The notes: generated from the letters alone by a model not told the origin. DNA of 45,841 nt from Desulfobacterales bacterium (GCA_030589165.1 JAUUWG010000003.1:1-45841), one strand, 5' to 3'. Counted from the first letter of the stretch, positions 9,820 to 20,983 are shown. A program made the numbers and translations.

Positions 9820-10026
9820 TCACTTTTTCGGTTTATCCGGCTTAGGTTTTGTTTCCGTGCTTTCAGCCTCAAGCTTTTCTTTTTCGCCCTTAACGGATTT
9901 TTCGATTGTATTGTAAATCGTTTTGAATGATTCCTCAAAGCTAGTGGGAGAAACCCTTCCGACCTCAATGAATTTCACAACGATCTCTTTGGTCGCCCTG
10001 AGAATTTGTTCGTCGACAGAACCCAT
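9820..10026 (-). CDS. Small conserved-type hypothetical protein; N-terminal pattern vaguely like MucR/Ros N-termini
   Basis: 68 aa MGSVDEQILRATKEIVVKFIEVGRVSPTSFEESFKTIYNTIEKSVKG; own upstream region; charged tail. Confidence 0.6.
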   Translation of the reverse strand: MGSVDEQILRATKEIVVKFIEVGRVSPTSFEESFKTIYNTIEKSVKGEKEKLEAESTETKPKPDKPKK

Positions 10027-10067
10027 TTACACCCCCTTTTTTAAAAAAAATTTATAATGATTCTGAC

Positions 10068-13000
10068 TTGTTATCAAAAAGTCACAAAAGTGTCAAGATG
10101 ACCGTTTTACAGGATACAAAATTGCCGGAAAATATAAATACCTTAAAAAAAATAAAGACCCTTTTACCCAAGGCCCTTCATACGGACAGAATTACCGCAC
10201 ACCGTGAAATCAGCCGGTTAAAGCGTAAACCAGGGTCCCTGTCCGATGAAAAACTAAACGTAAAACTCTCTGACCTTGAAAAACAGCTTAAAACTTCCGC
10301 CCAAAAAAAACTATGGCGGGAAAAGAACCGACCCGAGCCGACCTATAGCTCAAGCCTGCCGATTACGGACCGAAAAGACGAAATCATCGATGCGATTTCA
10401 AACAATCAGGTACTTATCATATCCGGTGAAACAGGGTCCGGAAAGACCACGCAGATACCCAAATTCTGTATTGCCGCAGGAAGGGGGATAGAAGGTAAAA
10501 TCGGCTGCACTCAGCCAAGAAGAATTGCCGCCATTACCGTTGCACAGCGCATCGCAGAGGAACTCGGCGAACAGGTCGGTAAATCCGTCGGCTATAAAAT
10601 CAGGTTTAAAGACAAGACCCGTCATGATTCCTTCATAAAGATCATGACCGACGGTATCCTGCTTGCCGAAACCCAGAACGACAAATATCTGAATAAATAC
10701 GACACCATAATCGTGGATGAAGCCCACGAAAGAAGCCTGAATATCGATTTTATCCTGGGGATCTTAAAGACCCTTCTAAAGAAAAGAAAAGATATCAAGC
10801 TTATCATAACGTCTGCAACCATTGATACGGAAAAATTTTCAAAGGCTTTTGACAACGCCCCTGTCATACAAGTCTCCGGTCGGACATACCCGATTGAGGT
10901 GCGTTATCTTCCCGTGCAGGAAGAAAAAACTCAAACCGAAGAAAATAACGAACAGACCCACGTAAAAATGGCTGTGAGTGCAGTTGAAAAATTGCATCGA
11001 GAGAGTCCCTTTGGCGATATTCTGATCTTCATGCCGACGGAACAGGATATCCGTGAAACCTTGGATCTTCTTGAAGGAAGATCTTTGCAGGGCACGTCCA
11101 TTCTTCCCTTGTATGCACGACTTGGGGCTTCCGAACAGTCAAAGATCTTTTCACGGACGTCGGGAAGAAAAATCATTGTTGCAACCAATGTTGCGGAGAC
11201 TTCAATAACCATACCGGGCATTAAATACGTAATAGACACCGGGCTTGCCCGCATATCCCGGTATACGCCGAGTTCAAGAACCACCTCCCTGCCTGTCGTC
11301 GCCATATCGAAAAGCAGCGCCGACCAGAGAAAAGGGAGATGCGGAAGAGTGGAAAACGGCATCTGTATCCGCCTTTATTCCGAAAAGGATTATGAAGACC
11401 GCCCGCTTTTTACGCCGCCTGAAATTTTAAGGGCCAACCTCGCGGACGTCATTTTGAAAATGACCGCATTGAAACTGGGTGACATATCCGATTTCCCCTT
11501 TATAGACAGACCTGCCTTGAAAAGCATCAAGGACGGATTTACCCTTCTTTCCGAACTCGGAGCCATCATCCCTGGATCCGACCACAAAAAATCAAAAGGC
11601 AGCAGGCATACGACAGGCAAAGCACAGCCCGGTTTTTCTCTGACTGAAAAAGGCAGGGTTATGGCCAAAATCCCCCTTGATCCCAGATTATCCCGGATGC
11701 TCATCGAAGCACAAGAACAAGGATGTATAAAAGAGACGACCGTCATCGCCTCTGCCCTGAGCATTCAGGACCCCCGGGAACGTCCCGCGGAAAAGGCACT
11801 GGAAGCCGACCGGATACACAGCATTTTCAAAGACCCTTTATCTGATTTTATCACGCTGCTCAACCTGTGGAATACCTTTCATGATAACGGTTCCGACAAT
11901 AAAAAAAGAACAACAGGCGATATGAAACGGTTTTGCAAAAAGCATTATCTTTCTTTTAAAAGGATGAAAGAATGGCGCGATATCCATACCCAGATTTGTG
12001 ATGTTTTAAAAGAGTCCGGCATATCGAACAAAAAGCAGCAGGCAAACGGTCCCATACCCGATTTAAAACCCGGTGAATTTAGTCCGCTTTATGCTTCAAT
12101 ACACAAATCGATTTTAAGCGGTTTTCTTTCCAATATCGCGGTAAAAAAGGAAAAAAATATTTTCAAGGCCGCAAAAGGCAAAGAGGTGATGATCTTTCCG
12201 GGATCAGCCCTGTTCAACCGTGCCGGAACATGGATCGTTGCCGCTGAAATGGTCGAAACATCACGACTCTTTGCCAGAACTGCAGCAACTATAGATAATC
12301 GGTGGCTGGAAGACTCAGGAAAACTTCAGTGCAAATATACCTATATGGATCCTCACTGGGAGAAAAACAGGGGCGAGGTCGTCGCTTTCGAGCAGGTAAG
12401 CCTTTACGGCCTTATCATCATCCCCAAGAGATCCGTCTCCTACGGCAGAATCGATCCTGACCATGCGTCTGAATTTTTTATCCGAAGCGCTCTTGTTGAA
12501 GGTGATGTAAAGCATCCGTTTTCATTTATGAAACATAATCAAAAACTCATCGATGATATAATAAAAATGGAAGACAAGATCAGAAGAAGGGATATTCTTG
12601 TCAGCGATGAGGATATGTTTGAGTTTTACAGGCAGAAGCTGGACTCGATTTACTACGATATCAGAACCCTTAGAAAGCTCTTGAAGGACAAAGGAAATGA
12701 CCGGTTCTTACGGATGGAACCAAAGGACCTGATACGATATTTCCCGGATAAAGAAGATCTCTCCTTGTTCCCCGATGAAATTAATCACGGAAATACAAGA
12801 TTTGAATATACCTACAATTTTGAACCCGGCAAAAAAAATGACGGCATAACCATTAAAGTCCCGGTGGGTGAGGCATCCATGGTTCCGTCGGCATCTTTAG
12901 ACTGGCTTGTACCCGGACTTTACGAGGAAAAAATAACCGCCCTTATAAAGGGGCTCCCCAAAAAATACAGAAAAGAGCTTGTTCCCGTGGCAAAAAGTGT

Positions 13001-14159
13001 CGCTATCATTACAAAAGAGATGCCCAAGACAAATACCGGTCTTCTTTCAGCGCTCGGAAAATTCATTTATAACCGATTTGGTTTGGACATACCCGCCTCA
13101 GCGTGGTCTGATCATCTTTTGCCGGACCACCTGAAAATGCGTATATCGATTACAGACCCCAAAGGCAAAGAACTGGTTTCCGGCAGAGACAAAACGATTT
13201 TAAAACAGAATATTTCAAACAAGGTCAACCTCAACGAATTGGAAGCCGCTAAAAAGAAATGGGAAAGAACCGGTTTAACCCGCTGGGACTTCCCGGATCT
13301 TCCGGAGGCGATCAACATCAGTGGAAGCAGCAGTGAAAAATGGACGGTTTATCCCGGCCTGGAAAAAGATGCCAGTGGTAACCCAAGCGTAAATCTGCGC
13401 CTTTTTGAAAACAGGGAGAAAGCAATAACTTCCCACAAAGACGGCATTTGTGAACTCTTTACCATCCATTTTTCAAAGGATTTAAAATTTTTAAAAAAGA
13501 ACCTGGTTCTACCCAAAACGATGGCGCATCACGCCGATTATTTCGGCAGTGCAAAGCGGTTTGAACAGAAGCTTTTCCAAAGTGTAATCAGCCGCCTTTT
13601 TTACAGCAACATAAGGTCGAAAAATGGTTTTTATACCCATGCCGAGTCCATGAAAACCGAAATTTTTAAAACCGGAGAGGAAAGATTAAGCAAGGCATGC
13701 GATCTTCTTAAGGCTTATCATAAAACAAGGTCTGCTTTTTACAAACTGGAAACCACAAACAGACACAACGGTACTCTCATACAATTTGTCAATACATTAA
13801 GACAAGAACTCTCAAGTCTTGTACCTGAAACTTTTATAACGCTTTACGATACAAACAAACTTATCCACCTGGTAAGATATATAAAAACAATCGGTCTGCG
13901 TGCACAAAGAGGTGTTGTAAACTTTGAAAAAGATCAGACAAAGGCAAGACAGATCAATGTCTTTAATGACAAATTGAATGAAATGCTCAAAGGACTTTCA
14001 GCTTCAGCATCAGAAGAAAAGCGTAAAGCGGTCGAAGAATTCTTCTGGCTGATTGAAGAATACAAGGTATCTCTTTTTGCCCAGGAGCTTAAAACCCCTT
14101 TTCGTGTTTCGTACAAAAGGCTTTATGAAAGATTAAGTGATATCGAAAGAATGGTATAA
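10068..14159 (+). CDS. hrpA: ATP-dependent RNA helicase HrpA (start could be 10068 TTG or 10098 ATG)
   Basis: 1363 aa; ISGETGSGKTTQIPKF, DEAH box (IIVDEAHERSLN), SATIDTEKF, QRKGRCGR; long HrpA-type C-terminus. Confidence 0.96.
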   Translation: MLSKSHKSVKMTVLQDTKLPENINTLKKIKTLLPKALHTDRITAHREISRLKRKPGSLSDEKLNVKLSDLEKQLKTSAQKKLWREKNRPEPTYSSSLPITDRKDEIIDAISNNQVLIISGETGSGKTTQIPKFCIAAGRGIEGKIGCTQPRRIAAITVAQRIAEELGEQVGKSVGYKIRFKDKTRHDSFIKIMTDGILLAETQNDKYLNKYDTIIVDEAHERSLNIDFILGILKTLLKKRKDIKLIITSATIDTEKFSKAFDNAPVIQVSGRTYPIEVRYLPVQEEKTQTEENNEQTHVKMAVSAVEKLHRESPFGDILIFMPTEQDIRETLDLLEGRSLQGTSILPLYARLGASEQSKIFSRTSGRKIIVATNVAETSITIPGIKYVIDTGLARISRYTPSSRTTSLPVVAISKSSADQRKGRCGRVENGICIRLYSEKDYEDRPLFTPPEILRANLADVILKMTALKLGDISDFPFIDRPALKSIKDGFTLLSELGAIIPGSDHKKSKGSRHTTGKAQPGFSLTEKGRVMAKIPLDPRLSRMLIEAQEQGCIKETTVIASALSIQDPRERPAEKALEADRIHSIFKDPLSDFITLLNLWNTFHDNGSDNKKRTTGDMKRFCKKHYLSFKRMKEWRDIHTQICDVLKESGISNKKQQANGPIPDLKPGEFSPLYASIHKSILSGFLSNIAVKKEKNIFKAAKGKEVMIFPGSALFNRAGTWIVAAEMVETSRLFARTAATIDNRWLEDSGKLQCKYTYMDPHWEKNRGEVVAFEQVSLYGLIIIPKRSVSYGRIDPDHASEFFIRSALVEGDVKHPFSFMKHNQKLIDDIIKMEDKIRRRDILVSDEDMFEFYRQKLDSIYYDIRTLRKLLKDKGNDRFLRMEPKDLIRYFPDKEDLSLFPDEINHGNTRFEYTYNFEPGKKNDGITIKVPVGEASMVPSASLDWLVPGLYEEKITALIKGLPKKYRKELVPVAKSVAIITKEMPKTNTGLLSALGKFIYNRFGLDIPASAWSDHLLPDHLKMRISITDPKGKELVSGRDKTILKQNISNKVNLNELEAAKKKWERTGLTRWDFPDLPEAINISGSSSEKWTVYPGLEKDASGNPSVNLRLFENREKAITSHKDGICELFTIHFSKDLKFLKKNLVLPKTMAHHADYFGSAKRFEQKLFQSVISRLFYSNIRSKNGFYTHAESMKTEIFKTGEERLSKACDLLKAYHKTRSAFYKLETTNRHNGTLIQFVNTLRQELSSLVPETFITLYDTNKLIHLVRYIKTIGLRAQRGVVNFEKDQTKARQINVFNDKLNEMLKGLSASASEEKRKAVEEFFWLIEEYKVSLFAQELKTPFRVSYKRLYERLSDIERMV

Positions 14160-14300
14160 AATATCCAAGTTGCAACAAGATAAAAAATTTGTTAGATTTT
14201 AAATAAATTCAAAAACAGTTTGCTTTCAGTTTCATTGTAAAAAATCCTGAAGACGATATTGACAATCTCGTCAAAAATCATCAATATTCGGAGGTTTATC

Positions 14301-16655
14301 ATGAACAAAGAGCAACCGTCCAAGGATTTAATCCCTGAAAAAATTTCAAAAATAGTTCCCATTCTTCCCTTGTTTGACATCATCCTTTTCCCGAAGATGG
14401 TTTTACCCCTTGTCGTCATGCAAGGCGAATCCATAAAGATGATCGACGAAGTCATGTCCAAAGATCGTGTTTTGGGATTCCTTGCAGCCAAGAATTTGGA
14501 ATCAAAAAAAAACTACAAACCTGAAGATTTATATACCGTCGGCACAACCGGAACGATCCTCAAAATGGCAAAGAACAAAGATGATGTAACACAGCTGATA
14601 GTACAAGGTTTAAAGCGATTCAAGATTAAGGATTTTATAGAGGAGAAGCCTTATCTCCGGGCACGAGTGGAAATTATCAAGGACAAAGGGGGGAAAGACA
14701 AAGAAACAGAAGCGCTGATGACCAACATTCTCGTCTTGTATAACAAGATCGTCAAATTTTCTCCTGATCTTCCCCAGACCATCGGCTCTGTGGCAAAATC
14801 GATTGAAGACCCCGGCATGCTGGCCGATATGATTGCCAGCACCATTAACTCCACGGTTGAAGAGAAACAAAAAATCCTGGAAATTCACGATGTAAAAGAA
14901 CGATTAAAAGAGGCCACCAGACTGGTAAACTATCAGATGGAAATCCTTGAAATCGGACATAAGATACAGGCCCAGGTCAAGGGAAAGATAGATAAAAAAC
15001 AGAGAGAATACTACCTCCGCCAGCAGTTGGAGGCGATCAAAAAAGAACTGGGGGAACAGGAAGAACCCGATCTTGAAGTAGAAGAATACAGAAAAGAAAT
15101 AGAAGCAAAAAAACTTCCTCAAGAAGCCCAAAAAGAGGCCGAGCGGGAACTGAATCGCCTTTCCCGCATGCATCCGGATACTTCGGAATACATGGTGGCA
15201 TCAACATATCTGGACTGGATAATATCCCTTCCCTGGAATAAAAGCACAAAAGATACACTTAATCTAAAAAAGGCGAGAAAAATTTTAAATGAAGACCATT
15301 TCGGGCTGGAAAAAGTAAAACAGCGTATCATCGAATACCTTGCGGTACGCAAGCTCAAACCGGATTCGAAGGGCCCTATCCTATGCTTTGCAGGCCCCCC
15401 GGGCACAGGGAAAACCTCCTTGGGACGCTCCATCGCCAAAGCTTTAGGACGCAAGTTTTTCCGTATTTCTTTGGGCGGTGTAAAGGATGAAGCTGAAATA
15501 AGAGGGCATCGCCGCACCTATGTCGGAGCGCTTCCCGGGCGAATTATTCAAGCCATCAGACGAGTCGAATCAAACAATCCGGTCTTTATGTTAGATGAAA
15601 TAGACAAGATTGGAAGCGATTTTCGCGGTGATCCATCAGCGGCACTGCTGGAAGTTCTTGATCCGGAGCAAAACCATTCGTTTTCAGATCATTATCTGGA
15701 TGTTCCCTTTGACCTCTCCAAAGTCATGTTTATCATGACGGCGAATATTCTCGATACCATACCTCCGGCGTTGCAGGACAGAATGGAAGTATTGAAACTT
15801 TTAGGGTATACGGAAGACGAAAAGATTAAAATTGCAACCCGCTATCTGATCCCTCGCCAACGAAAAGCCCACGGCCTGAAAAAAGATCAAATCTCTTTTA
15901 CAAAAGGCACCGTAAAGCGTATAATTTCCGGCTATACCAGAGAAGCCGGTCTTAGAAACCTGGAGCGGGAGATTGAAGCCATATGCCGGGGGGTTGCAAG
16001 CAAAATAGTGGAAGGGGAAATCGATTCCACAACAATCAAGGTAATAAACGTCTCCAAATATCTTGGACCCATACGCTTTGATACCCAGGTAAAAACAAGA
16101 GCTTTGACCCCGGGACTGGCCATAGGGCTTGCATGGACACAGACGGGAGGTGATATCCTGTTTGTTGAAGCAACAGCTATGAAAGGGAGAAAAGGCCTTA
16201 TCTTAACAGGTCAACTCGGTGATGTTATGAAAGAGTCCGCAACCGCAGCTTTAAGTTATATTCGGGCAAATGCCCCTTCCCTGGGAATCCCCGAAGATTT
16301 TTTCGAGTCGCACGATATACACATCCATGTTCCTGCAGGTGCCATACCCAAGGACGGACCTTCCGCCGGCGTAACCATGCTTACCTCCCTTGTCTCTCTT
16401 CTGACAAAGCAAACGCCCCAAAACGATCTTGCCATGACCGGTGAAATAACTTTAAGGGGAGACGTTCTTCCCGTTGGGGGCATAAAAGAAAAAGTTTTAG
16501 CTGCCCATCGCGCGGGAATAAAAACGATTATTCTACCCCAGTGGAACAAAAAGGATTTAGAGGGTATCCCCAAAAAAGTTCAAAAAACAATCAAATTCCA
16601 TTTCGTCAACAAAATGATGGATGTTTTAAAAATCGCACTTTTAAAAGCACCGTGA
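14301..16655 (+). CDS. lon: ATP-dependent protease La (Lon)
   Basis: GPPGTGKTSLGRSIAKALGRKF Walker A, PKDGPSAGVTML catalytic Ser; ATG at 14301 preceded by CGGAGG, preferred over the 14259 ORF start. Confidence 0.97.
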   Translation: MNKEQPSKDLIPEKISKIVPILPLFDIILFPKMVLPLVVMQGESIKMIDEVMSKDRVLGFLAAKNLESKKNYKPEDLYTVGTTGTILKMAKNKDDVTQLIVQGLKRFKIKDFIEEKPYLRARVEIIKDKGGKDKETEALMTNILVLYNKIVKFSPDLPQTIGSVAKSIEDPGMLADMIASTINSTVEEKQKILEIHDVKERLKEATRLVNYQMEILEIGHKIQAQVKGKIDKKQREYYLRQQLEAIKKELGEQEEPDLEVEEYRKEIEAKKLPQEAQKEAERELNRLSRMHPDTSEYMVASTYLDWIISLPWNKSTKDTLNLKKARKILNEDHFGLEKVKQRIIEYLAVRKLKPDSKGPILCFAGPPGTGKTSLGRSIAKALGRKFFRISLGGVKDEAEIRGHRRTYVGALPGRIIQAIRRVESNNPVFMLDEIDKIGSDFRGDPSAALLEVLDPEQNHSFSDHYLDVPFDLSKVMFIMTANILDTIPPALQDRMEVLKLLGYTEDEKIKIATRYLIPRQRKAHGLKKDQISFTKGTVKRIISGYTREAGLRNLEREIEAICRGVASKIVEGEIDSTTIKVINVSKYLGPIRFDTQVKTRALTPGLAIGLAWTQTGGDILFVEATAMKGRKGLILTGQLGDVMKESATAALSYIRANAPSLGIPEDFFESHDIHIHVPAGAIPKDGPSAGVTMLTSLVSLLTKQTPQNDLAMTGEITLRGDVLPVGGIKEKVLAAHRAGIKTIILPQWNKKDLEGIPKKVQKTIKFHFVNKMMDVLKIALLKAP

Positions 16656-16665
16656 TCAATTATTT

Positions 16666-17433
16666 ATGAATCTCTGCCTGACTAAAAAAACCGCTCTTTT
16701 ATTTTTTAAAATTCATTTTATTTGCATCCTGTTGGCGGTTTTTAATTCCGGATGCTCAACATCCGAACCGCCTTACACCCCTCCTGGGCATCCCAAACCT
16801 TATAAAGTTATGGGGAAATATTACCAACCCCTAGCGCATGCAGGAGGCTTTCGTCAGCAAGGGAAAGCCTCCTGGTACGGTAAAAAATTCCACGGCAGAA
16901 AAACTGCAAACGGTGAAATTTATAACATGTATGCAATGACTGCCGCCCATAAAACATTGCCTCTCGGTACCCGTGTCAAAGTTCATAATATGAATAACAA
17001 TAAGGAGATCGTGGTCAGAATCAACGACCGGGGTCCTTTTGTTCGCGGAAGGATTATTGATCTTTCCTATACAGCGGCAAAAAAAATCGGAATCGTCGGT
17101 CCCGGCACCGCTCCGGTAAAAATTGTTGCCATAGATGACCCTTCAAAGTCTGAAACCCAAAATCGGAGCGGCCATAAATATGCATCTATAGACTATTATA
17201 CCGGCAATTTTACCTTTCAGGTCGGTGCCTTTGAAAATAGAAAAAATGCAGAAGAGCTTAAAACCAAGCTTGCCCTGAAATACAAAAATGTACACATAAA
17301 ACCCTATAAAAACGGATACAATATTTTGTACCGGGTACGCATAGGCAAATGTTCAACGCTGAAGGATGCCATCCGGTATGAAAAAATGCTGGCTCAGGAC
17401 GGAATTCACAATGCCTTTATCGTTGCGGAATAG
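16666..17433 (+). CDS. rlpA: RlpA-like septal ring lipoprotein with SPOR domain
   Basis: Lipobox-like FNSGCS; GKASWYGKKFHGRKTANGEIYNMYAMTAAHKTLPLGTRVKV...NDRGPFVRGRIIDLSYTAAKKIG; C-terminal SPOR FTFQVGAFENRKNAEELK. Confidence 0.93.
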   Translation: MNLCLTKKTALLFFKIHFICILLAVFNSGCSTSEPPYTPPGHPKPYKVMGKYYQPLAHAGGFRQQGKASWYGKKFHGRKTANGEIYNMYAMTAAHKTLPLGTRVKVHNMNNNKEIVVRINDRGPFVRGRIIDLSYTAAKKIGIVGPGTAPVKIVAIDDPSKSETQNRSGHKYASIDYYTGNFTFQVGAFENRKNAEELKTKLALKYKNVHIKPYKNGYNILYRVRIGKCSTLKDAIRYEKMLAQDGIHNAFIVAE

Positions 17434-17447
17434 AAAGTAAACCAAAC

Positions 17448-18005
17448 ATGCCGAAAAAAGTTGTTTTCCTGGACAGAGATGGCGTTATAAACAAAGATTC
17501 TCCAAATTATATTAAGACTTGGGCCGAATTTGAGTTTATTTCCGGAAGTATCGATGCGATTCAAAATCTTACGTCAAACGGATTTGACACCATCGTAATT
17601 ACCAATCAATCGGTTATCAACCGAAAAATGACAGCTTTGTTCGAGCTTGAATATATTTTTTCCATGTTGAAAAAATCAATCCAATCCAAAGGAGGGCGGA
17701 TAAAGGATATTTTTTACTGCCCCCATACCCCTGAAGATAATTGCGACTGCCGTAAACCAAAACCAGGACTGATTTATCAGGCGCAAAAAAGATATAATAT
17801 TGACCTTTCAGCCTCTTGCATGGTAGGCGACAGTGCAAAAGACATTGAATGCGCCCAAAATGCCGGATGCGGATATGCCGTACTGGTCAAAACCGGAAAC
17901 AGAATAGAGGCCGAAAAAATACTGGCTGCAAAAAACCTCTTTCCCGACCATGTGGCTGAAAATCTTTATGAAGCAGTCAACTGGATTATTAAACAGAAAA
18001 AGTGA
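17448..18005 (+). CDS. gmhB: D-glycero-beta-D-manno-heptose-1,7-bisphosphate 7-phosphatase
   Basis: VVFLDRDGVINKDS, VITNQSVINR, YCPHTPEDNCDCRKPKPGLI, MVGDSAKDIECA. Confidence 0.92.
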   Translation: MPKKVVFLDRDGVINKDSPNYIKTWAEFEFISGSIDAIQNLTSNGFDTIVITNQSVINRKMTALFELEYIFSMLKKSIQSKGGRIKDIFYCPHTPEDNCDCRKPKPGLIYQAQKRYNIDLSASCMVGDSAKDIECAQNAGCGYAVLVKTGNRIEAEKILAAKNLFPDHVAENLYEAVNWIIKQKK

Positions 18006-18026
18006 GCTAAAGTCTTGTCATTGAGT

Positions 18027-20195
18027 ATGATAACCCTTAAAGGACACCTGGAAAGCATCACCTATTACAACGAAGAAAACCATTATACCATCGCAAAATT
18101 AAGGATGCGAAATACGAAGACGCCTGTGACCGTTGTTGGTTACATGGCCGAAGCCATGCCGGGCGAAACCCTTAAAATCCAAGGTTCATGGGAAACTCAC
18201 TCCAAATACGGCCGGCAATTTAAAATCGATTCCTTTGAAATCACCCTGCCTTCAACGGTTGACGGTATAAAAAAATACTTGAAATCCGGAATTATCAAGG
18301 GCATCGGCCCTAAAACGGCCGATAGAATGGTCACCCGCTTTAAAGAAAAGACCCTTGAAATTATAGAAGACGATCCCAAAAGACTCCTTGAAATAGAAGG
18401 CATCGGTAAGGCAACGGCGACCCGAATATCCAAAGCATGGAAAGGACATCATGCAGTAAAAAATCTCATGCAGTTCTTGCAGGAATACGGGCTCAATGCC
18501 TCATACAGCGCAAAAATATTCCAGGAATATGGCCGGAACGCCGTCAACATCATCAGCAGCGATCCTTTCCGCCTGGCCAACGACATTCCCGGAGCAGGTT
18601 TTTATATTGCCGATACCATCGCACTAAAGTCGGGAACCCCTAAAAACGAACCTCAAAGGGTCAAGGCCTGCCTTATACATCTGACACAGCAATCTTCCAA
18701 TGACGGTCACATCTTTATTTATGAACAAGAACTTTTAAAGCGTTGCACAAATCTTTTCCAGGTTGATCCGAATACAGCCAAAGATGCATTGAATGCGCTT
18801 GCCGGTTCAGGGCAGATCGTCATTGAAACACTCACATCGGATCAGGGTGCCCGTGTTGTTTACCCCAAAATTCTTCATGAAGCAGAAACCGGTGTTGCAA
18901 ACAGGCTTAAAGCGCTTTTATCGGTTCCGGTTACCTCTCCTGGTATCGATCCTGAACATATTACCGCGGAAGTTCTGAAAAAACTTGCCATCAAGCTTTC
19001 TTCCGAACAACTCAAAGTACTCGACAAAATTCTTTCCCACCGGGTTGCCATCATCACCGGAGGCCCCGGAACAGGAAAAACAACCCTTATAAGATCCGTA
19101 AATGCCGTTTTTGAAGCCTTTGGAAAAGATATTCTTTTGGCCGCCCCAACCGGCCGGGCCGCCAGACGTCTTTCAGAGGTTACCCTTAGAAAGGCGGCGA
19201 CCATTCACAAACTTTTGGGATACAATCTGACAACCGAAGCCTTTGAGAAGAATCAGGACAACCCCCTTGATGCGGATGCGGTGATCATCGATGAGGCATC
19301 CATGGTGGATACCTCTTTAATGTTTCATCTGCTTAAAGCCGTTCCCATGACTTCGGTGCTGATCATCGTCGGTGATGCCTTCCAGCTTCCTTCCGTGGGT
19401 CCCGGCAACGTTCTTTCCGACATGATCGAATCGGGTGTAATTCCCGTCTTTTATCTTAAAAAAATATACCGGCAGGCCCAGGAAAGCCCCATTGTCGTCA
19501 ATGCACATATGGTCCGCAGGGGTGAATTCCCCATGTTGGAGAGGCCTGATAAGCACAAAGGCCTGTCTGAATTTTACTTTATCGAACAAAGCAATCCCCA
19601 TCAGGTTGTTGAAACCATCGTCGAATTATGCACCAATAGAATCCCGAAAAGATTCAACCTTGATCCGGTAAAGGAAATTCAGGTCTTAACGCCCATGCAC
19701 AAGGGAGAGGTCGGCGTCATCAACCTGAACCAGGTCCTTCAAAAGGTTTTGAATACCAGCCCGGTTTTAATGGAAAGTATGGGCAACACCTTCAAACAAG
19801 GCGACAAGGTCATGCACTTGAAAAACAACTATCAAAAAGAGGTTTTCAACGGCGATATCGGAACCATCCGTTCCATAGACAAAGCAGAAAGTCAGCTTTC
19901 GGTAGACTATTACGGACGGACGGTAAAGTATAATTTTGATGAATTAAATGAAATCTCACCGGCATACGCCATATCGGTCCACAAATCACAGGGATCGGAA
20001 TATCCGGCCGTAATTGTTCCCATAATGACCCAGCATTTCGTGCTCCTCCAACGAAACCTGCTATACACGGCAATGACGCGGGGCAAAGAGCTGGTGATCC
20101 TCATCGGTACCCGAAAAGCGCTCAACATCGCTCTGAAAAATGATAAGCCCCGGCAACGTCTCTCCAGCCTGGCAGACAGGCTTAAGGCAAGGTAA
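18027..20195 (+). CDS. recD2: RecD2-like ATP-dependent DNA helicase
   Basis: Helix-hairpin-helix region KGIGPKTADRMVTRF, ITGGPGTGKTTLIRSV, DEASMVD, GDAFQLPSVGPGNVL, AISVHKSQGSEYPAV; ATG at 18027. Confidence 0.95.
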   Translation: MITLKGHLESITYYNEENHYTIAKLRMRNTKTPVTVVGYMAEAMPGETLKIQGSWETHSKYGRQFKIDSFEITLPSTVDGIKKYLKSGIIKGIGPKTADRMVTRFKEKTLEIIEDDPKRLLEIEGIGKATATRISKAWKGHHAVKNLMQFLQEYGLNASYSAKIFQEYGRNAVNIISSDPFRLANDIPGAGFYIADTIALKSGTPKNEPQRVKACLIHLTQQSSNDGHIFIYEQELLKRCTNLFQVDPNTAKDALNALAGSGQIVIETLTSDQGARVVYPKILHEAETGVANRLKALLSVPVTSPGIDPEHITAEVLKKLAIKLSSEQLKVLDKILSHRVAIITGGPGTGKTTLIRSVNAVFEAFGKDILLAAPTGRAARRLSEVTLRKAATIHKLLGYNLTTEAFEKNQDNPLDADAVIIDEASMVDTSLMFHLLKAVPMTSVLIIVGDAFQLPSVGPGNVLSDMIESGVIPVFYLKKIYRQAQESPIVVNAHMVRRGEFPMLERPDKHKGLSEFYFIEQSNPHQVVETIVELCTNRIPKRFNLDPVKEIQVLTPMHKGEVGVINLNQVLQKVLNTSPVLMESMGNTFKQGDKVMHLKNNYQKEVFNGDIGTIRSIDKAESQLSVDYYGRTVKYNFDELNEISPAYAISVHKSQGSEYPAVIVPIMTQHFVLLQRNLLYTAMTRGKELVILIGTRKALNIALKNDKPRQRLSSLADRLKAR

Positions 20196-20254
20196 CAGAA
20201 ATTGGTTTTTAATAACGGCCTGACATAGAAACATTTCCTATCCGACATTCCACC

Positions 20255-20923
20255 CTACGATCTGCATCTGATTTTTTGGATTATCTCGTATATTATTTCT
20301 GCGGTGATACCCCAAACAGGCGTCTCCCGGGTCCTGTAAACCAATATCCGGTGATGCCTGAAACCCCAGGATTCAGCATACCTTTCAGGTAAATTCAGCG
20401 CTTCGGTCGGCAGCAAAACCACTTTTTCGCCGTTTTGATCCGTATATGAAGATTGGATTTCCGATCTCACCTGATATCGTTCCGGTTCATTGCGTTCAAA
20501 ATAAGATACCGGTAAAACAAAAAGCTTTTCAACCTCATTTTTTTGGGGGATTAATTCATCCGGACTTTCGATTTCAAGCGTCGCGATAAATGCGTCTACC
20601 GTTGTTCCGATCAAAGCGATGAGCGTATCGAGATGACCGTGAATTTTTATTTTTTCTCTTTTAATCCCGATTTCTTCAACAGTTTCCCGAATAGCGGTCT
20701 CTTTATAGGTCAAATCACATTTGGGGTCATGCCGGCCTCCCGGAAAACAGATTTCTCCTCCCTGTCGGATATGGGCGGCTCTTTTCTGAAATAAAAAATG
20801 GTATTCACCATCTATCAGAACCAGAGGCACCAATACTACGGAATTAAAGTATTTTTCCTTTCCCTGAATGCCGGGAAATTCAGGTAATTTTTTCTTTAAT
20901 ATATTAAAATCGCCTTGTTTCAT
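20255..20923 (-). CDS. NUDIX hydrolase (CoA pyrophosphatase-like)
   Basis: GGEICFPGGRHDPKCDLTYKETAIRETVEEIGI Nudix box. Confidence 0.92.
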   Translation of the reverse strand: MKQGDFNILKKKLPEFPGIQGKEKYFNSVVLVPLVLIDGEYHFLFQKRAAHIRQGGEICFPGGRHDPKCDLTYKETAIRETVEEIGIKREKIKIHGHLDTLIALIGTTVDAFIATLEIESPDELIPQKNEVEKLFVLPVSYFERNEPERYQVRSEIQSSYTDQNGEKVVLLPTEALNLPERYAESWGFRHHRILVYRTRETPVWGITAEIIYEIIQKIRCRS

Positions 20924-20983
20924 GATTTGATGTTTAATTTATAACTCAATAGACCGGATTGAGTGATCTTTTATAGTTTATTC

